Origin: Anadara kagoshimensis
Taxonomy: Eukaryota > Mollusca > Bivalvia > Arcoida > Arcidae
Reading direction: 5' to 3'
Assembly: GCA_021292105.1 (NCBI GenBank)
Contig: CM037874.1
Span: 11,018,502 to 11,082,501, forward strand
Length of the DNA: 64,000 nt
Shown here piece after piece: positions 13,411 through 25,267 of the stretch. The first letter of the stretch is position 1; each line of letters starts with the position of its first letter. The notes under the pieces were generated by a model, which saw nothing but the letters and a program-made list of their open reading frames with translations, had not been told where the DNA came from and did not search any database. The position numbers were made by a program, and so were the translations under genes.

Positions 13411-14224
13411 TTGATTTCACAGCTGCTAAATATAGCATCAGCTATTAATTTATCTGTCCACAGAAAATATGCTTTTTGTATTTTCAAATGTACTTTCCGA
13501 CAGCATGTACGGGCATTTGAAATAACAATTACATTTTATCAGATCCAAAGGGTTTTCAAATGGCATGATACAGAACATAAATTCTACAATTAATTCTGAT
13601 AAATAGACCAATCAGGTGTATAAATACCACTGAGTTACAATAATTGGTTGTGATAATGTGTGTTTTTATATCAGATTCTTGTTTATTTTTAATATACTTC
13701 CTCATGTTTTTTTTACTCTCTAAACGTGACATACAGAAGTTCGTGTGGGTTTACATTTTGATATTATACTATTTTACCTTTCATTTCAGTGCAATTTCAT
13801 ATATTGTATAAAATAGGATGATTAATAGCACGTTTTACATCATAAGAACATAGGTGGATCTACGGAGTCCGCCCATTAAATAAGAAATGAAAATAGGAAA
13901 GACAAAACGATTTTATAAAAAAAATTACAATGTTCATGTTTAGGACTTAGACATAACTTTTCTACTCCAAAGATACAAGAAACTGCGTTTTAAATGATAG
14001 TCTTCAAAACATTCTCAGGAATGACCATATAACTAAATGCAACATTAGTTTGTGTGCTTCTGGTGTGTTTTGGTACTAGATCACGATGCGGGACAACCAG
14101 CGTCGAACCCATTGCTACTGGTTACAACTTTTCTCAAGATATTATTGATGCTTATGCTTACAAATAAAATTGTCAAGTCTCTCAGAAAGTTTAATAACAC
14201 TAATCACAATATTTTTTCGGTCCC

Positions 14225-14490
14225 TGTATCCAAAATTATCCGGGATATATATTGACGTGCCATTGTTCCATATTCCTTTTGGTTTCATGCGTGACAGCTA
14301 GATAGGTGATACTCCCACTACCGGAGCATCCATTCTCGTTTCTTTGGTGGAAGTTCATGTTATCCATTTTATTTGCTTTCAAAAGGTCTTGGTTTGCTTT
14401 TTGGTTTTTAATTTTGACATGGGCCGGTAGGCTTGTGTTTGACTTCCGCGATGTTTTTTGACATGGATCGATGTTTTGGTTCGGTTATTT
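14225..14490 (+). repeat. R1 dispersed repeat
   Basis: CTGTATCCAAAATTATCC, GGAGCATCCATTCTCGTTTC, GACATGGGCCGGTAGGCTTG; closest to the copy at 15655. Confidence 0.7.
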
Positions 14491-14835
14491 TTACTGCATA
14501 TTTTTAAAATATTCCATTTCAATTGACATATACAAATCCGGAAACAACATGTCTACAAGCAAAACGTGTGAAAAAACACAAATTACCTGTCATACTTCAC
14601 ACGCCTACATCACTGCGTGATCTTGAAAGCACCAACCTATCGAATAAAAAATTCCAGACCAATCTGTGTACAAAAGATAAGTTTATGTTTTCAATATGGA
14701 CGAGTAACCATGTTTCCGTTTCATTTCACCTTTGGTTGTTGATATACAAATAGCATTATTGACCGTTTTACAATAATGAGTTCTCAGTCTAGTAGACTAG
14801 AAGTCAACGTACAGAGGAGTAACAACACAACGGTA

Positions 14836-15054
14836 GAGATCAGTAAAAGTTTATCACTGTGCTAAGTGACATATCGACACCTATCTCGGTCCCTCTATAG
14901 CTATATCTCGGTATTTCTGTAGATGGTATCAACTTCAAGCAGTTTTTCGTTTATTAGCTTCCCATATCTAGCCGGTATCGGTGATCGAGTTTAGCGGATC
15001 TTCGATATTTTGTTAGCGTGATGTTTAACTTTTGACAGGTCTGTTGTATGGCTG
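14836..15054. mobile_element. M1 MITE, degenerate
   Basis: Ends resemble AAAAGTTTATCACT and TGTTTAACTTTTGACAGGTC with M1-type interior (CTATCTCGGTCCC). Confidence 0.5.
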
Positions 15055-15654
15055 TACATGTATTTTTACCAATTAGTCGATTAGTTTATTTGTATGTTAG
15101 TTTCACCTTTAAATACATTTCCTTGTTATTGTCCTATCTTGACATCAGCTCTTTGTCTTTATTACAGCAATAAGGGGAAATCCATCACACAAAATGATCA
15201 GTACTTTATTGGATAATTGTCACAAATGAAGATTCTTATCTTTATCTAATACAAATTCAAGCAAAACACATAATTTACTCAAAATGGATTGAAATTATAG
15301 ACATCTTGTCACTTTTCTTCTTTTTTGTTTATATTTTGTAAATATGGTTTTTTAAATATATTCAATTAAAATGTCGATGGTGTCATATTAAAGTGATTAC
15401 CGGGTATTAGATTACTAAAATTACTAGTTTGACATTTTGTAACCTGCTATACATATGCAAGTTCATTGTTTGATAATTAAAGTTACAGTGTTAGTTTATA
15501 TGAAAGGTTAGTTATGAAATGTGTAGAATTGACTGGACAGGTGTAAGTATGATTTCTTGTAAGTCAAAGTAACAAGTGTATATACATTGCATATCATAAA
15601 CATATCAAGCAATCTTTATAAATAAAATTAAAAATAAGACTAAAACAAACATAT

Positions 15655-15940
15655 TAATCAATGTCAAAATTATCCTGGATATATTTGACGTGCCATTGTT
15701 CCATATTCCTTTCATTCTCAATTTTGGTTACATGCGTGACAGCTAGATAGGAAATACTCACACAACCGGAGCATCCATTCTCGTTTCCTTGGTGGAATTT
15801 CATGTAATTAATTTTATTTGCTTTTAAAAGTTCTTGCTTTGCTTTTTGGATTGCAATTTACACATGGGCCGGTAGGCTTGTGTTTGATTTCTGTGGTTTT
15901 ATTTGGACATGGATAGTGTGTTTGGTTCGTCTTTTACTGT
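15655..15940 (+). repeat. R1 dispersed repeat
   Basis: Same landmarks as 14225-14490, including ACATGGGCCGGTAGGCTTGT. Confidence 0.7.
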
Positions 15941-16741
15941 AAATTTTCAAATATATTTTAAAAAAAGTATTTTTGATCACCACACCACCGTGTATTAATT
16001 TTGTCAGCATGTACAGTATCTCAAATTTGTTTTTTTTTATTCAAAATCAAGATTATGCTAAATTGGAGGGAAATGATTTTGACTGAAAAAATCAACATCT
16101 AACATACTTATTCATCTCTTAATCACAATCGAAAAGCAAACTTAAAAATATTTCATTTACTGAAAATTTCCAAAACTCAAGATACGTCGATTAAACATCT
16201 ACCTTACTGAATGTATGTAATGAGATATACTTTTACATTCAACCATTGAGAATTATAAATTAGTTATAAGTTAGTTATTTATCTAAATTCAAATATTTAG
16301 ACAATACAAAGTCTAATAAATAAAAAATGATAAATCATGCCCTGTCAATTTCTCTCCTTAACAAAAACATGTTGAAAATTAGGGAATTCTGATCGGTCAT
16401 TTCCAGGTTGTTGGTAATTGGGTACCATATGAAAATTCTGGCACTGCACACATCATTCCGGACTCTTCATCTCGCCGCTACACGCATAATTGAGCACACT
16501 ATAGCTACACCCTGAAACTACACACATCATTGGAAACACTACATCCGGACACTTCACACATCAATCAATGAGTACATATCACGCTGGTACTACACACATT
16601 GAACATATTACATCCTGACACTACACATACCCAACACACGTTGAAAAATTTAAATAAACACTCTAAAAACGTAATAAGTAGATAATACAACCAAAAACTG
16701 GTCGTTGTACTCCAAGTTATATATTTAAAATGTTCAGTAAT

Positions 16742-16748
<7 letters not shown>

Positions 16749-16785
<37 letters not shown>
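16749..16785. repeat. (TG)n microsatellite
   Basis: About 18 units. Confidence 0.97.
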
Positions 16786-16787
<2 letters not shown>

Positions 16788-17145
16788 CATTTCAAGTAAG
16801 GTTTGATTGCAATGGCGCTGTCAAGTCACTTACTGTCATTTATTTTAAGCTTTTTTAAATCTTGGGTTGTTTATCGTTTTTTCAGCCATGTTCATTGTAT
16901 ATTCCTGACTCAATTTTTGATGTACTTGTCATTTATTATGTTTGCTTAATTAGAATGAAAAAGATGCATTCTAAAGTAATCATGTACCATAAAACCCACT
17001 TTTGTGTGGATGCCTACATCAATCAGAATGAGTTATGATATTTTGTTCCAATTTAATTAATGAATAAACAATAAACCTTGAAAGATATATAAAATATGAG
17101 TTTAGAATTGCAGTTTGTTTACATAACAAACTATTTGTGCACATA

Positions 17146-17349
17146 CAATACAGGTATGTCGAAAGTTTAAGACTTTGTTAACGATTTAGTTTCGAATCGA
17201 CAAAACATCTCAGTTATATCTCGACAGGTTTTCGACAGTCGATTTCAATCTCTTTTCTGTCACTAGTTCTCCATATCTAAGCTACTCTGCAGCCAAGCTT
17301 AGACTAATTTTCTTTAAGCTCAGCGTTAAACTTTCGACAGGTCTGTACT
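17146..17349. mobile_element. M1 MITE
   Basis: About 204 bp. Left end CAGGTATGTCGAAAGTTTAA, right end GTTAAACTTTCGACAGGTCT: terminal inverted repeats of about 20-25 bp. Non-coding. Confidence 0.75.
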
Positions 17350-17639
17350 TTACATAAAAGACAACAATCACTTACTTTCATCATACTTTGGTTGTTTAAA
17401 CAGTAAAAAATCAACATTTTGTTGATCATATTTCCAATCAGTTGAAAACTGAAATTTTGTTCATTAGTTTTATCTAAATTACAACGTTATGATTTTTCGC
17501 ATACCACATTAAATAACAGGAAAACAAACAGAAAAATATTGGTTTTTGACACATAACTGTCTGAATCACGTAAGCCAATCATTAATGATGTGTCCCTTAT
17601 ATATCTGCCTTTAGCTTAAAATGTATTGCATAGCTTGTT

Positions 17640-17950
17640 CTCACTAGTGGAACTTTATACAACGAATCAAGCAAACTGATTACAAAAATTGTTGACTCGG
17701 GATATTGCAAGTTTAGGCTTATCAAGGCCCTCAAAAAAGTTGCATGTCCCTCATTACAATATTGATGATAAGCATGATGTCTCTGCATCCAAAGCTATCA
17801 TAGATATATTTGACGTCCCATCAATCCATCTTTCTTTCTTTGTCAATTTTGATTTCACATATGACGGATGTAGCTAGCTTGAGAGACGGTGCGTACCTCT
17901 TCCGGAGCACCCGGTCTCATTATTTAGACATAGACCGGTATATTTGATTT
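17640..17950 (+). repeat. R1 dispersed repeat, nearly full length
   Basis: GATATTGCAAGTTTAGGCTT, GATGTCTCTGCATCCAAAGC, GGAGCACCCGGTCTCATTAT. Confidence 0.72.
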
Positions 17951-18109
17951 ACTAAATGTTGTAATTTTTGAAACATGTAGAAATGGTACTGTGAAACCAA
18001 ACAACAGTTTTTTTTTGAAATACAGAAAACTCAAGAACATTTTAATTTAATCAAATTGTGATCAAATGGTGTGTTTTATTCTTAATTCTGAATTTGAATT
18101 TCGCACCTG

Positions 18110-18510
18110 GCAATTACTAGCTAGACAGTAGGGGCTTATTTTTCAGAACATCCGATATCAGTTTAAGTGTTTAACTTACTTGGTCCGTTTTCACAGTTTT
18201 AACTTTGATTATAGTGTGCTGTGACAATGATATGGACCAGAATGTTTCTGATTATCTGTACTGAAAACACAAAACTTTTTTTTCTCTCGAAAGATTACCA
18301 TGATCTGTTAAATGGTATAAGCTAATCCCCTTACAGAACTTAACAAATACTGATAGATATATTAAATACTTCGTCAGAATGTGCTTACCCTTCCGGAGCA
18401 CCCAATCTCACTTCCCTGGTTGATGAAGACCAAGTGCTTAACTAAATTTGCTCTTTTGACTTTTTTTTACTTGTGATTTGAAAAGTGACTAGTATGTTTG
18501 ATACTATGAA
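18110..18510 (+). repeat. R1, two partial copies
   Basis: A diverged copy at 18110-18250 and a 3' part at 18360-18510 (CCGGAGCACCCAATCTCACT). Confidence 0.55.
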
Positions 18511-18939
18511 TACATACATATTATATACACAGTGTGTATATAATATTTTTATCTAACATTTCGAATTAGGCTATTCAAAATAATAAAAAACAAGACTTTA
18601 TGTGAAAAAAATTACATTTTACCACAGAAAACCACTGGACTATGTTATGACATTTGTTCTGTAGTAATGTAATCGAAGACTCCCTAATAACGTCACAATG
18701 AAAAAGTGCACGTGCACTTTATCGCCAATATTGTAGTGGTGATACAAGATTCTGTATCATGCGTGTTCGATAAAACTTGTATTTCGTCAAATCAGATAGA
18801 AAAACTAGTCTAATGTAAGATAAAAACATTTATCATCCTATTTCTCATGTTATGCAAAAACGGTTTCATGAACAGCTTTTGTCATGATCGCAATTTTACT
18901 ATTTTTGAAACTATGAATACAAATAACTTTCATCAAAAA

Positions 18940-19110
18940 CAAACATACTTATCCCTGTCCCAATCACAATCCAGAAGCAAAGTAAAAACTTTGGCACTGA
19001 CAAGTCAGGTTAGACACGCTAACTTCCACCAGGGAAGTGAGGCCGGGTGCTCCGGAAAGGTAAACACCTACTGTTTAGCTAGCTACATCCGCCACGTGTG
19101 TATTCTATAT
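18940..19110 (-). repeat. R1, 3' part
   Basis: CCAGAAGCAAAGTAAAAACT, CTTCCACCAGGGAAGTGAGG, CGCCACGTGTG. Confidence 0.7.
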
Positions 19111-19789
19111 CTCAGGTTATGAGAAAAATATTTTAAGAACAGTTTTTGTTATGATCGGTATTCTATTAAGTTCCAATTAATTCTTAATTGAACATAGTTT
19201 TAACCGAAATCTAATGTCAATAACCGGAACGATCGTGATCTGGAACAACAATTGTTGGATTTATATAGGTTAGTATTAATCGTCTCGTTTGATATGGAAA
19301 CTTAAATTAGTAAATGCGAACACCTTGGTGCGGGTGCATTCTGCCAAGATAAAAAAGAAAGTCAACGTATTTAGATCGATTGATGGGTTTTTTGTCGCAG
19401 TCAAAAATAATTTATTTATATCAAGACGAAGCCAGCTATAGTTAAAGTGGTAAAACATTTTACTTTCGCAATGCGCCCAGTGCATTGTGAAGGGCGGGTA
19501 TTTAATTGGCCACGCCTGTCCTGACATTGCGCCTTAACAACCGATGCCGAGTTGTTGATACGCGCAAATTCCATACCTATGGAAGTTCCAAAATAGCATA
19601 TTGGACCATGTAAAACAAGAAATTCGTGTATCAATATAAAACGCTACAACGGTTTTAGGTGTTGTTTTCGATTGTATTTAAAAACATTGCATATCATTAT
19701 TTTTGCCAAAACCGGGAATTTTTTGGAATTCTGTTTTGCAATAAGTATTTAAAGGTGTCCTTTGGAACAGACAAAATGAAACAAACGTA

Positions 19790-20050
19790 CATCAAAAACA
19801 AACATACTAATCCATGCCCTAAACACAATCCCAAAGCAAAGTAAACTGAACTTTGAAACTGGCACATTAAGTTAAACATGTGACATTCCTTAAGGTGTCT
19901 CAGAAAGGTAAGCACCTCTTTTTGGATGACAACATCCGCTACGTGTCTAATCAAAATTGCGAGTTAAAGGAGTATGGATCGAACTATGGGACGTCAAATA
20001 AACACGGGGTAATTCTGGACACAAATACGTTATACTTAATAACAATATTG
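19790..20050 (-). repeat. R1 dispersed repeat
   Basis: AATCCATGCCCTAAACACAA ... CCGCTACGTGTCTAATCAAA ... GACGTCAAATAAACACGG. Confidence 0.68.
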
Positions 20051-20107
20051 TGATGACGGTCATCGGCTTAAAGTTGAAAAACGAATTGGCAACAAAAGAC
20101 AAGTTTA

Positions 20108-20112
20108 AAAAA

Positions 20113-20159
<47 letters not shown>

Positions 20160-20265
20160 AAATAAATATATGAATGAATACATAAATAAATAATAAATAA
20201 ATAAATAAATGTAAATAAATAAATAATATATTGATTCATAAATAAATATAAATAAAAATGAAAAA
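20108..20265. repeat. (AAAT)n microsatellite
   Basis: Long imperfect tetranucleotide run; produces spurious Tyr/Leu/Ile-rich frames on the minus strand. Confidence 0.95.
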
Positions 20266-20514
20266 TAAAATGCTCTCTTACATAATCCATAAACAGTATT
20301 AGAATGATTATGCAATATATGTATGCAGATTTGATAAATAAATGTACACTTACGGTTGTTGTTCTGCATGCTAATGGTCCATTACTTTTCTCTTTTCCTT
20401 ATCTGTAATAATGAGAAACATAATTGTTATCTTCGTGACCTGTTAAATATGCGTATCAGAACCGGTGAAAAATTCGATATATTTTTACTGCATCATCAAT
20501 AGCAACACACAGCC

Positions 20515-20728
20515 ATACCTGTCGAAAGTTTAACACTAAGATATAAAATAAGTACCGAATCGAAAGCTCATGTCGGCATCTAGGCCTGTCGTTAGCAATA
20601 TCTTTTCGGCAGCTGCTATCTATCACCCGGCAGCTTTTCGGCTACAAAGTGATCATTTATTGAGCACTTGACTGCCGAGTTCGGTTCCATTTCGTTAGCT
20701 CAGTGTTAAACTTTCGACAGGCTTGTAC
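20515..20728. mobile_element. M1 MITE
   Basis: Ends CCTGTCGAAAGTTTAACACT and AGTGTTAAACTTTCGACAGG, a perfect 20-bp inverted pair; about 214 bp. Confidence 0.85.
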
Positions 20729-21159
20729 GTTATGATTCCCATATTCCTTCCAACTGTATATGATGAATTAAATTCTCGTATCTAAAATATGAAAAAATAC
20801 TATCCTCCATATATGTTTTTAATAACAATATTATTTATATATTTTCCCGTTTTGCTGCGGCTCCAACTATAGATGACAAATTCATTTTCCGTATCTAAAA
20901 TGTGAAAAAATAACATCCCATTCAGATTTTAGTTGTAACGTTCCGGAAAGTGGTCACGAAAACATACGTATCGAAGTTTAAAACAAGGTAGCAGAATGAA
21001 CAAGTGCTTGTTTATCGATGATAAAACAAATACATAATTGAAAGGAAAAAATGAATAGATAAAGTTCAGCATATTTCAGTTCAGATTGAATTACATTACA
21101 GTTTTGTCTAAAGTTTAACAGTAAGCTAACTAATTTATGCCGAATCTTATAAATTACTA

Positions 21160-21345
21160 AAAACCGATTTTATTTCGCATATATTTATTTTCGCGGTATA
21201 GGAAATTTTGACATATTCTTGTAGTTAAATTTTCACGCTTTTTTAAATACATCTATGCACTATAACACAATAACCAAAATATGATTTTCGCACAAAAGAA
21301 ACGACTGCAAAAAAGCGAAAATTAGTATATCTCCAAAATAAATAT
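21160..21345 (-). repeat. CGCGAAAA-type dispersed repeat
   Basis: ATTTATTTTCGCGGTATAGG and GCACAAAAGAAACGACTG, inverted relative to 6815-6965. Confidence 0.65.
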
Positions 21346-21397
21346 GTTTATAGTAGCTCCTCCCATATCTCTATCCAATATAACTGCTTACTACGAA

Positions 21398-21606
21398 ACA
21401 GACATGTCGAAAATTTAACACTAAGCTTATGACTAAGTCCCCAATCGTCAGTCAATCCCGGTCCCCTATTAGCTATATATTGGCAGCTTATCGGCAGCTG
21501 CTATTTATATCTAGGCAGGTTTTCAACCACTAGTTATTCATATTTCGATAGTCGAGCCTTAATTCCTCTCGTTAGACCAGTGTTAAACTTTCGACAGGTA
21601 TGTGCT
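21398..21606. mobile_element. M1 MITE
   Basis: Ends ATGTCGAAAATTTAACACTA and AGTGTTAAACTTTCGACAGG; about 209 bp. Confidence 0.8.
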
Positions 21607-21823
21607 GTATCTCTTGGCAGTCTTTCGGTCACTAGCTATCCATATCTTAGCCACTGGTCAGTCGATGTTTGAGTCTTTTTCGTTTACTCAGAAATAAACT
21701 TACGGCAGGTCTGCACTATATCTCTGGACAGCTGTAATTTTTGTCCACGTCTTGGCCACTAGGCACTAAGCAGTAGACTCCTTATCGTTCACTCAGAATT
21801 AAACTTTCGACAGGTCTGTACTG
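21607..21823. mobile_element. Two truncated M1 right halves
   Basis: Two successive right ends (near 21700-21715 and 21798-21823, the second AAACTTTCGACAGGTCTGTA) without left ends, directly after a complete M1. Confidence 0.6.
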
Positions 21824-21931
21824 AAGCTTGCAATAAACTTGTACGTGCAAAAAACGGGAAAAAATACATATCCCAACTCTGATATGTAATGAAAAAAGTA
21901 ATTATAAGACAACGAACTGAATGCTATACTG

Positions 21932-22132
21932 TACAGACCTCACGAAAAATTAACACTTAGCCAACGAGAAGATGGCGGGGCTCTGCTGTTGTGTTGATAT
22001 CTAGAAATTAAAAAGCTGGCGAAAGATGGATATAGACGTTGTCGAGATATAGCTAACGAGGGGCCGGGATAAGCTGCCAATCTGACGCAACTAACTTGTT
22101 AGTTTAGTGTTAAACTTTCGACAGGCCTGTAC
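21932..22132. mobile_element. M1 MITE
   Basis: Left end slightly diverged (CCTCACGAAAAATTAACACT), right end AGTGTTAAACTTTCGACAGG; interior contains AACGAGGGGCCGGGATAA. Confidence 0.78.
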
Positions 22133-22707
22133 CGTGCCGTACCTTTGATATATATGACCACAATTAACCCGACACACTTATGTTCTCAAAATCCAGATAA
22201 GAGGCAGAATCAATTTGTAATAAATTAGAATCTATACAGACATATTTAAACGTTTATTGCGCGGCTACTCTTCATATGAAAATGTTCATAGTTCAAACAA
22301 ACTTTGATAACGGCGAGTAAGGAATAGTATTATTACTAAGCGAGTCTCTTTAACGGTTAAACCCAATTCCTACTCATTGTAAAAACCAATTAAAATGTCA
22401 AATTTTAAAATTATGTTTCATTTATCTAAATTTGAAATTTTAATTTTATTTCTTAAAATATCCTTGTCTGTATACTTAGCGGTTAACAAATTCTTATTTA
22501 AATTTTTTTCAAGGCGGATGATTTTTGTTTGACCATGGCGATAATCTCGATAACCTTTTCATTGCCAAAAACATTTTATTAGAAAACGCTTCAACCCAAA
22601 TGAAAAATATTTGACCATTTCTTGCAATTTGTTTATATGAAGCAGTTACAACTCTTACAAGGGATAGTGACCAGGACCCACCCAACTTAATAAAGATTTA
22701 GGGAGGT

Positions 22708-22767
22708 GTCATGTGCTACTTTTGAATATTTATCAAATAATATAATTCAAAAGTAGCACATGACAAT
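22708..22767. repeat. Short inverted repeat
   Basis: TGTCATGTGCTACTTTTGAA pairs perfectly with its complement ending 22767. The same motif (ACTTTTGAAT...ATTCAAAAGT) recurs inside R1 copies at 32050, 39385, 46660 and 52565. Confidence 0.75.
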
Positions 22768-22963
22768 TTATTGTCATATACCATTTTTTGAATGTATTTT
22801 ATGATTGAATTTCAAATATGGTATATTAAAGAGGGTTCGTTATTAATTCCCTCTAGATAGCGTTATCAGTGAGTTGACAAAACATTTTCTATTACAGATA
22901 CGGCTATTTGATCACCCCATAACGTTGTTTCTAACACGTTATTGCATGGTTTTTAACAACAAT

Positions 22964-23167
22964 TGACGGATCGCCGGCCACGCCCACAATGTTCAGACAA
23001 AGGCCCAGCATACTTGAATTGCACGAAAAAAGAATGAAAACTCGGCATGAACTGTGATATTTAATGACGTCACTGACACTAGAACATCATTAGTTGTCGT
23101 GGCGCTGTTTTGGTACTGTGATGGCGGCCAGTGTCGGAACATAAAAGGCGTGGCCGGCGATACGTCA
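22964..23167. mobile_element. Inverted-repeat element (MITE-like), 204 bp
   Basis: Terminal arms of about 30 bp: TGACGGATCGCCGGCCACGC at the left, GCGTGGCCGGCGATACGTCA at the right. Confidence 0.72.
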
Positions 23168-23479
23168 ACTATGGTTAATCTGAAAAATATATAAGACCTA
23201 ATCAAATGTTTTCTTTGCTTTCTACATAGGAACATGTGTACTGAAAATAACTCCATAGTATATACCAACAACAGTTATAAGCTACAGAACTAGGATAGAA
23301 CAGATGTAACACAGTTATTAACTTTTGAAGTTTGAAAACACTCAAGGGGAAGTAATGGAATTTTAAGCCCCATTCAAAATTCTTTCAATAATATCGAGAT
23401 ATTAAATTCACAGATGGTGGAGAAAACCGGAATACTAGGGGAAACTAACAATCACGGGAAGTAATCTGACAAACCTAGG

Positions 23480-23600
23480 CCTGTTCTCAACTTAAGGGTA
23501 TTCTGAGTAGGATTTGAGCCTAGGCGATGAGAAGCGCCGTGATTAATAAGCGCTTTAGATCACTCGGTCACCGCGGCCGCGTTTCAGAAGCCGTCAGAGG
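23480..23600 (-). mobile_element. tRNA-derived SINE head
   Basis: On the minus strand, GCGGTGACCGAGTGATCTAA (A-box) and GCCTAGGCTCAAATCCTAC (B-box) spaced as in a tRNA. No functional tRNA is claimed: the B-box is mutated and flanks are repeat-like. Confidence 0.6.
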
Positions 23601-24341
23601 CCGTTCTGTGCAAATCACTTTTTGATCGTTAAAATTCGTTCTTCATCTGTAACATGCAAAAGCCTCTGTACTTAATAAACTGGATCAAAACTCAAATTTT
23701 ATTTCTTCATTCCTGTCCATTTTACAATGAAAATCTCTGTTTGAATTAGTTTCAGGATATTCCAATCAATAAAACGAATGATCCGATTATTATGAAATTA
23801 CTTCAAGTGTTTTCTCAAACAAAACGATCGCTGTTATTTCCGATACAAAATTTGTTGTATAAATATAACAGATGGAAATATTTGCCAGGGAGTACCAATA
23901 TTGAAATTTCTCGGCATAATAATAGACATTTATGATATGAAAACTAATAAACTTTCACAGAGTATTGGTCTTATATCTTTTACTACCAGTCATTTATATA
24001 ACTGTTATTTTCTTTATTGGGCTTGCCTGACGCACATGCTGATTCTGAGATGACAAATTTACAGTTTATAGTTCCGACTAAACGGACAAAAAGTCCTTAT
24101 AAAACTTAAAGCTTTAAACGAACAAAAAATATTACTATTTCAAAACTTCCTGAAAGCCAATATATCAAGCATTAACTTAAATATTTTTTTCCGGTTAAAC
24201 TCAGTACAATTTTTAATTTACCATAAGGATTATGTTTATGCCATTCAAAACTTCCTGGAATCAAATGATTCCAATTTTAGCTGCTTTGTATTTTTGGATG
24301 TTTTGTACATTGTACATTGGATGGTTATTAATAGGCATATG

Positions 24342-24528
24342 GTACAGACCTGTCGAAAGTTTAACACTAAGCTAACAAAATATTGGCGAATTGGCAGCTT
24401 ATCGTTGGCTATATTTCTGTAACTGCTTTATCCACCTCTCGGCCGCTTTACAGTCGCTAGGACACACGACAGCCGAGCTTTGACTTCTTCTCGTTAGCTG
24501 AGTGTTAAACTTTCGACAAGTCTGTACT
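24342..24528. mobile_element. M1 MITE
   Basis: Ends CCTGTCGAAAGTTTAACACT and AGTGTTAAACTTTCGACAAG; about 187 bp. Confidence 0.82.
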
Positions 24529-24819
24529 GTACATATTTTTGAAACATTTCACAACCAAACAGAGGCCTCGGTGGACGAGGAGACTTAACCCATGTTTACG
24601 GATCACTTCTCAACGGTTAGGTTAGAATCTCACTCGTGACAAATCATAGTGTGTCAAAACTTGTTTGTGCACTTGCTCAAAATCGGTGGTTTTCTGCGGA
24701 CTCCCCGATTTTTACCACCCTCCCTGAAATGTCTGTCTCAACATAAAGGGAAAATCTTGCCTGTGGCGTTAAACTCCATACCGTCACTCTACTTCACTCA
24801 CTACCAAACGTACAGGTAT

Positions 24820-25060
24820 AGGTAAACAACATTGACCTGTCCGTTTGACCTTTAATTTAAATATTCATTATGGACAGGTAAATGTAAGTAATAGGGATCA
24901 TGCGTGTATATTTCGTCTACCTGATGTGAACACTAATCATGGGCAATGTTAATTTAATGTATTAACTGCGAAACCTAACGCTACCCTTGTATTGGATGGA
25001 CTCTCCTATATGAATATTCCTAATGAAAGGTCAAACGGAAAGGTCAATGTTGTTTACCTT
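24820..25060. mobile_element. Inverted-repeat element (MITE-like), ~240 bp
   Basis: Terminal inverted repeats of about 35 bp: GGTAAACAACATTGACCTGT at the left, AAAGGTCAATGTTGTTTACC at the right. TA lies next to both ends, consistent with a TA target site. Confidence 0.78.
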
Positions 25061-25267
25061 ATAGCACTGCATATACATTGTTTACAAACAAACAATAAAA
25101 CATTTTGTGGCTGGTCCAAGTTTATTTTTCTTAACTAAGATATAAACTTAAATCTGGTAAATTGGAAGGCTGAATAATTTTGTTAGTTTTCAAAATATCC
25201 ATGTATATTAAATTTTTGTTGAAACTGTTGTTTGTATAGCACTACAGTATATATATATATATATAAA

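Larger units (their letters stand above)
1..25250. other. No supported gene; AT-rich, repeat-filled DNA
   Basis: Apart from the repeats listed individually I see no exon with recognisable protein content, no tRNA or rRNA gene and no transposase or reverse transcriptase. Open frames are under 145 codons and are microsatellite- or repeat-derived. Stretches with nothing noticeable: about 930-1880, 4210-5280, 7110-7700, 9700-10950, 13600-14050, 15060-15650, 16000-16740 and 22140-22700. Short or poorly conserved exons of a gene with long introns could be missed. Confidence 0.6.

Noticed and set aside
18706-18721. AGTGCACGTGCACT palindrome as a regulatory site
   Set aside because: A single palindrome with an E-box core, no gene nearby; not enough to claim function.
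19947-20369. 140-codon minus-strand Tyr/Leu/Ile-rich frame that resembles a membrane protein
   Set aside because: Translation of an (AAAT)n run.
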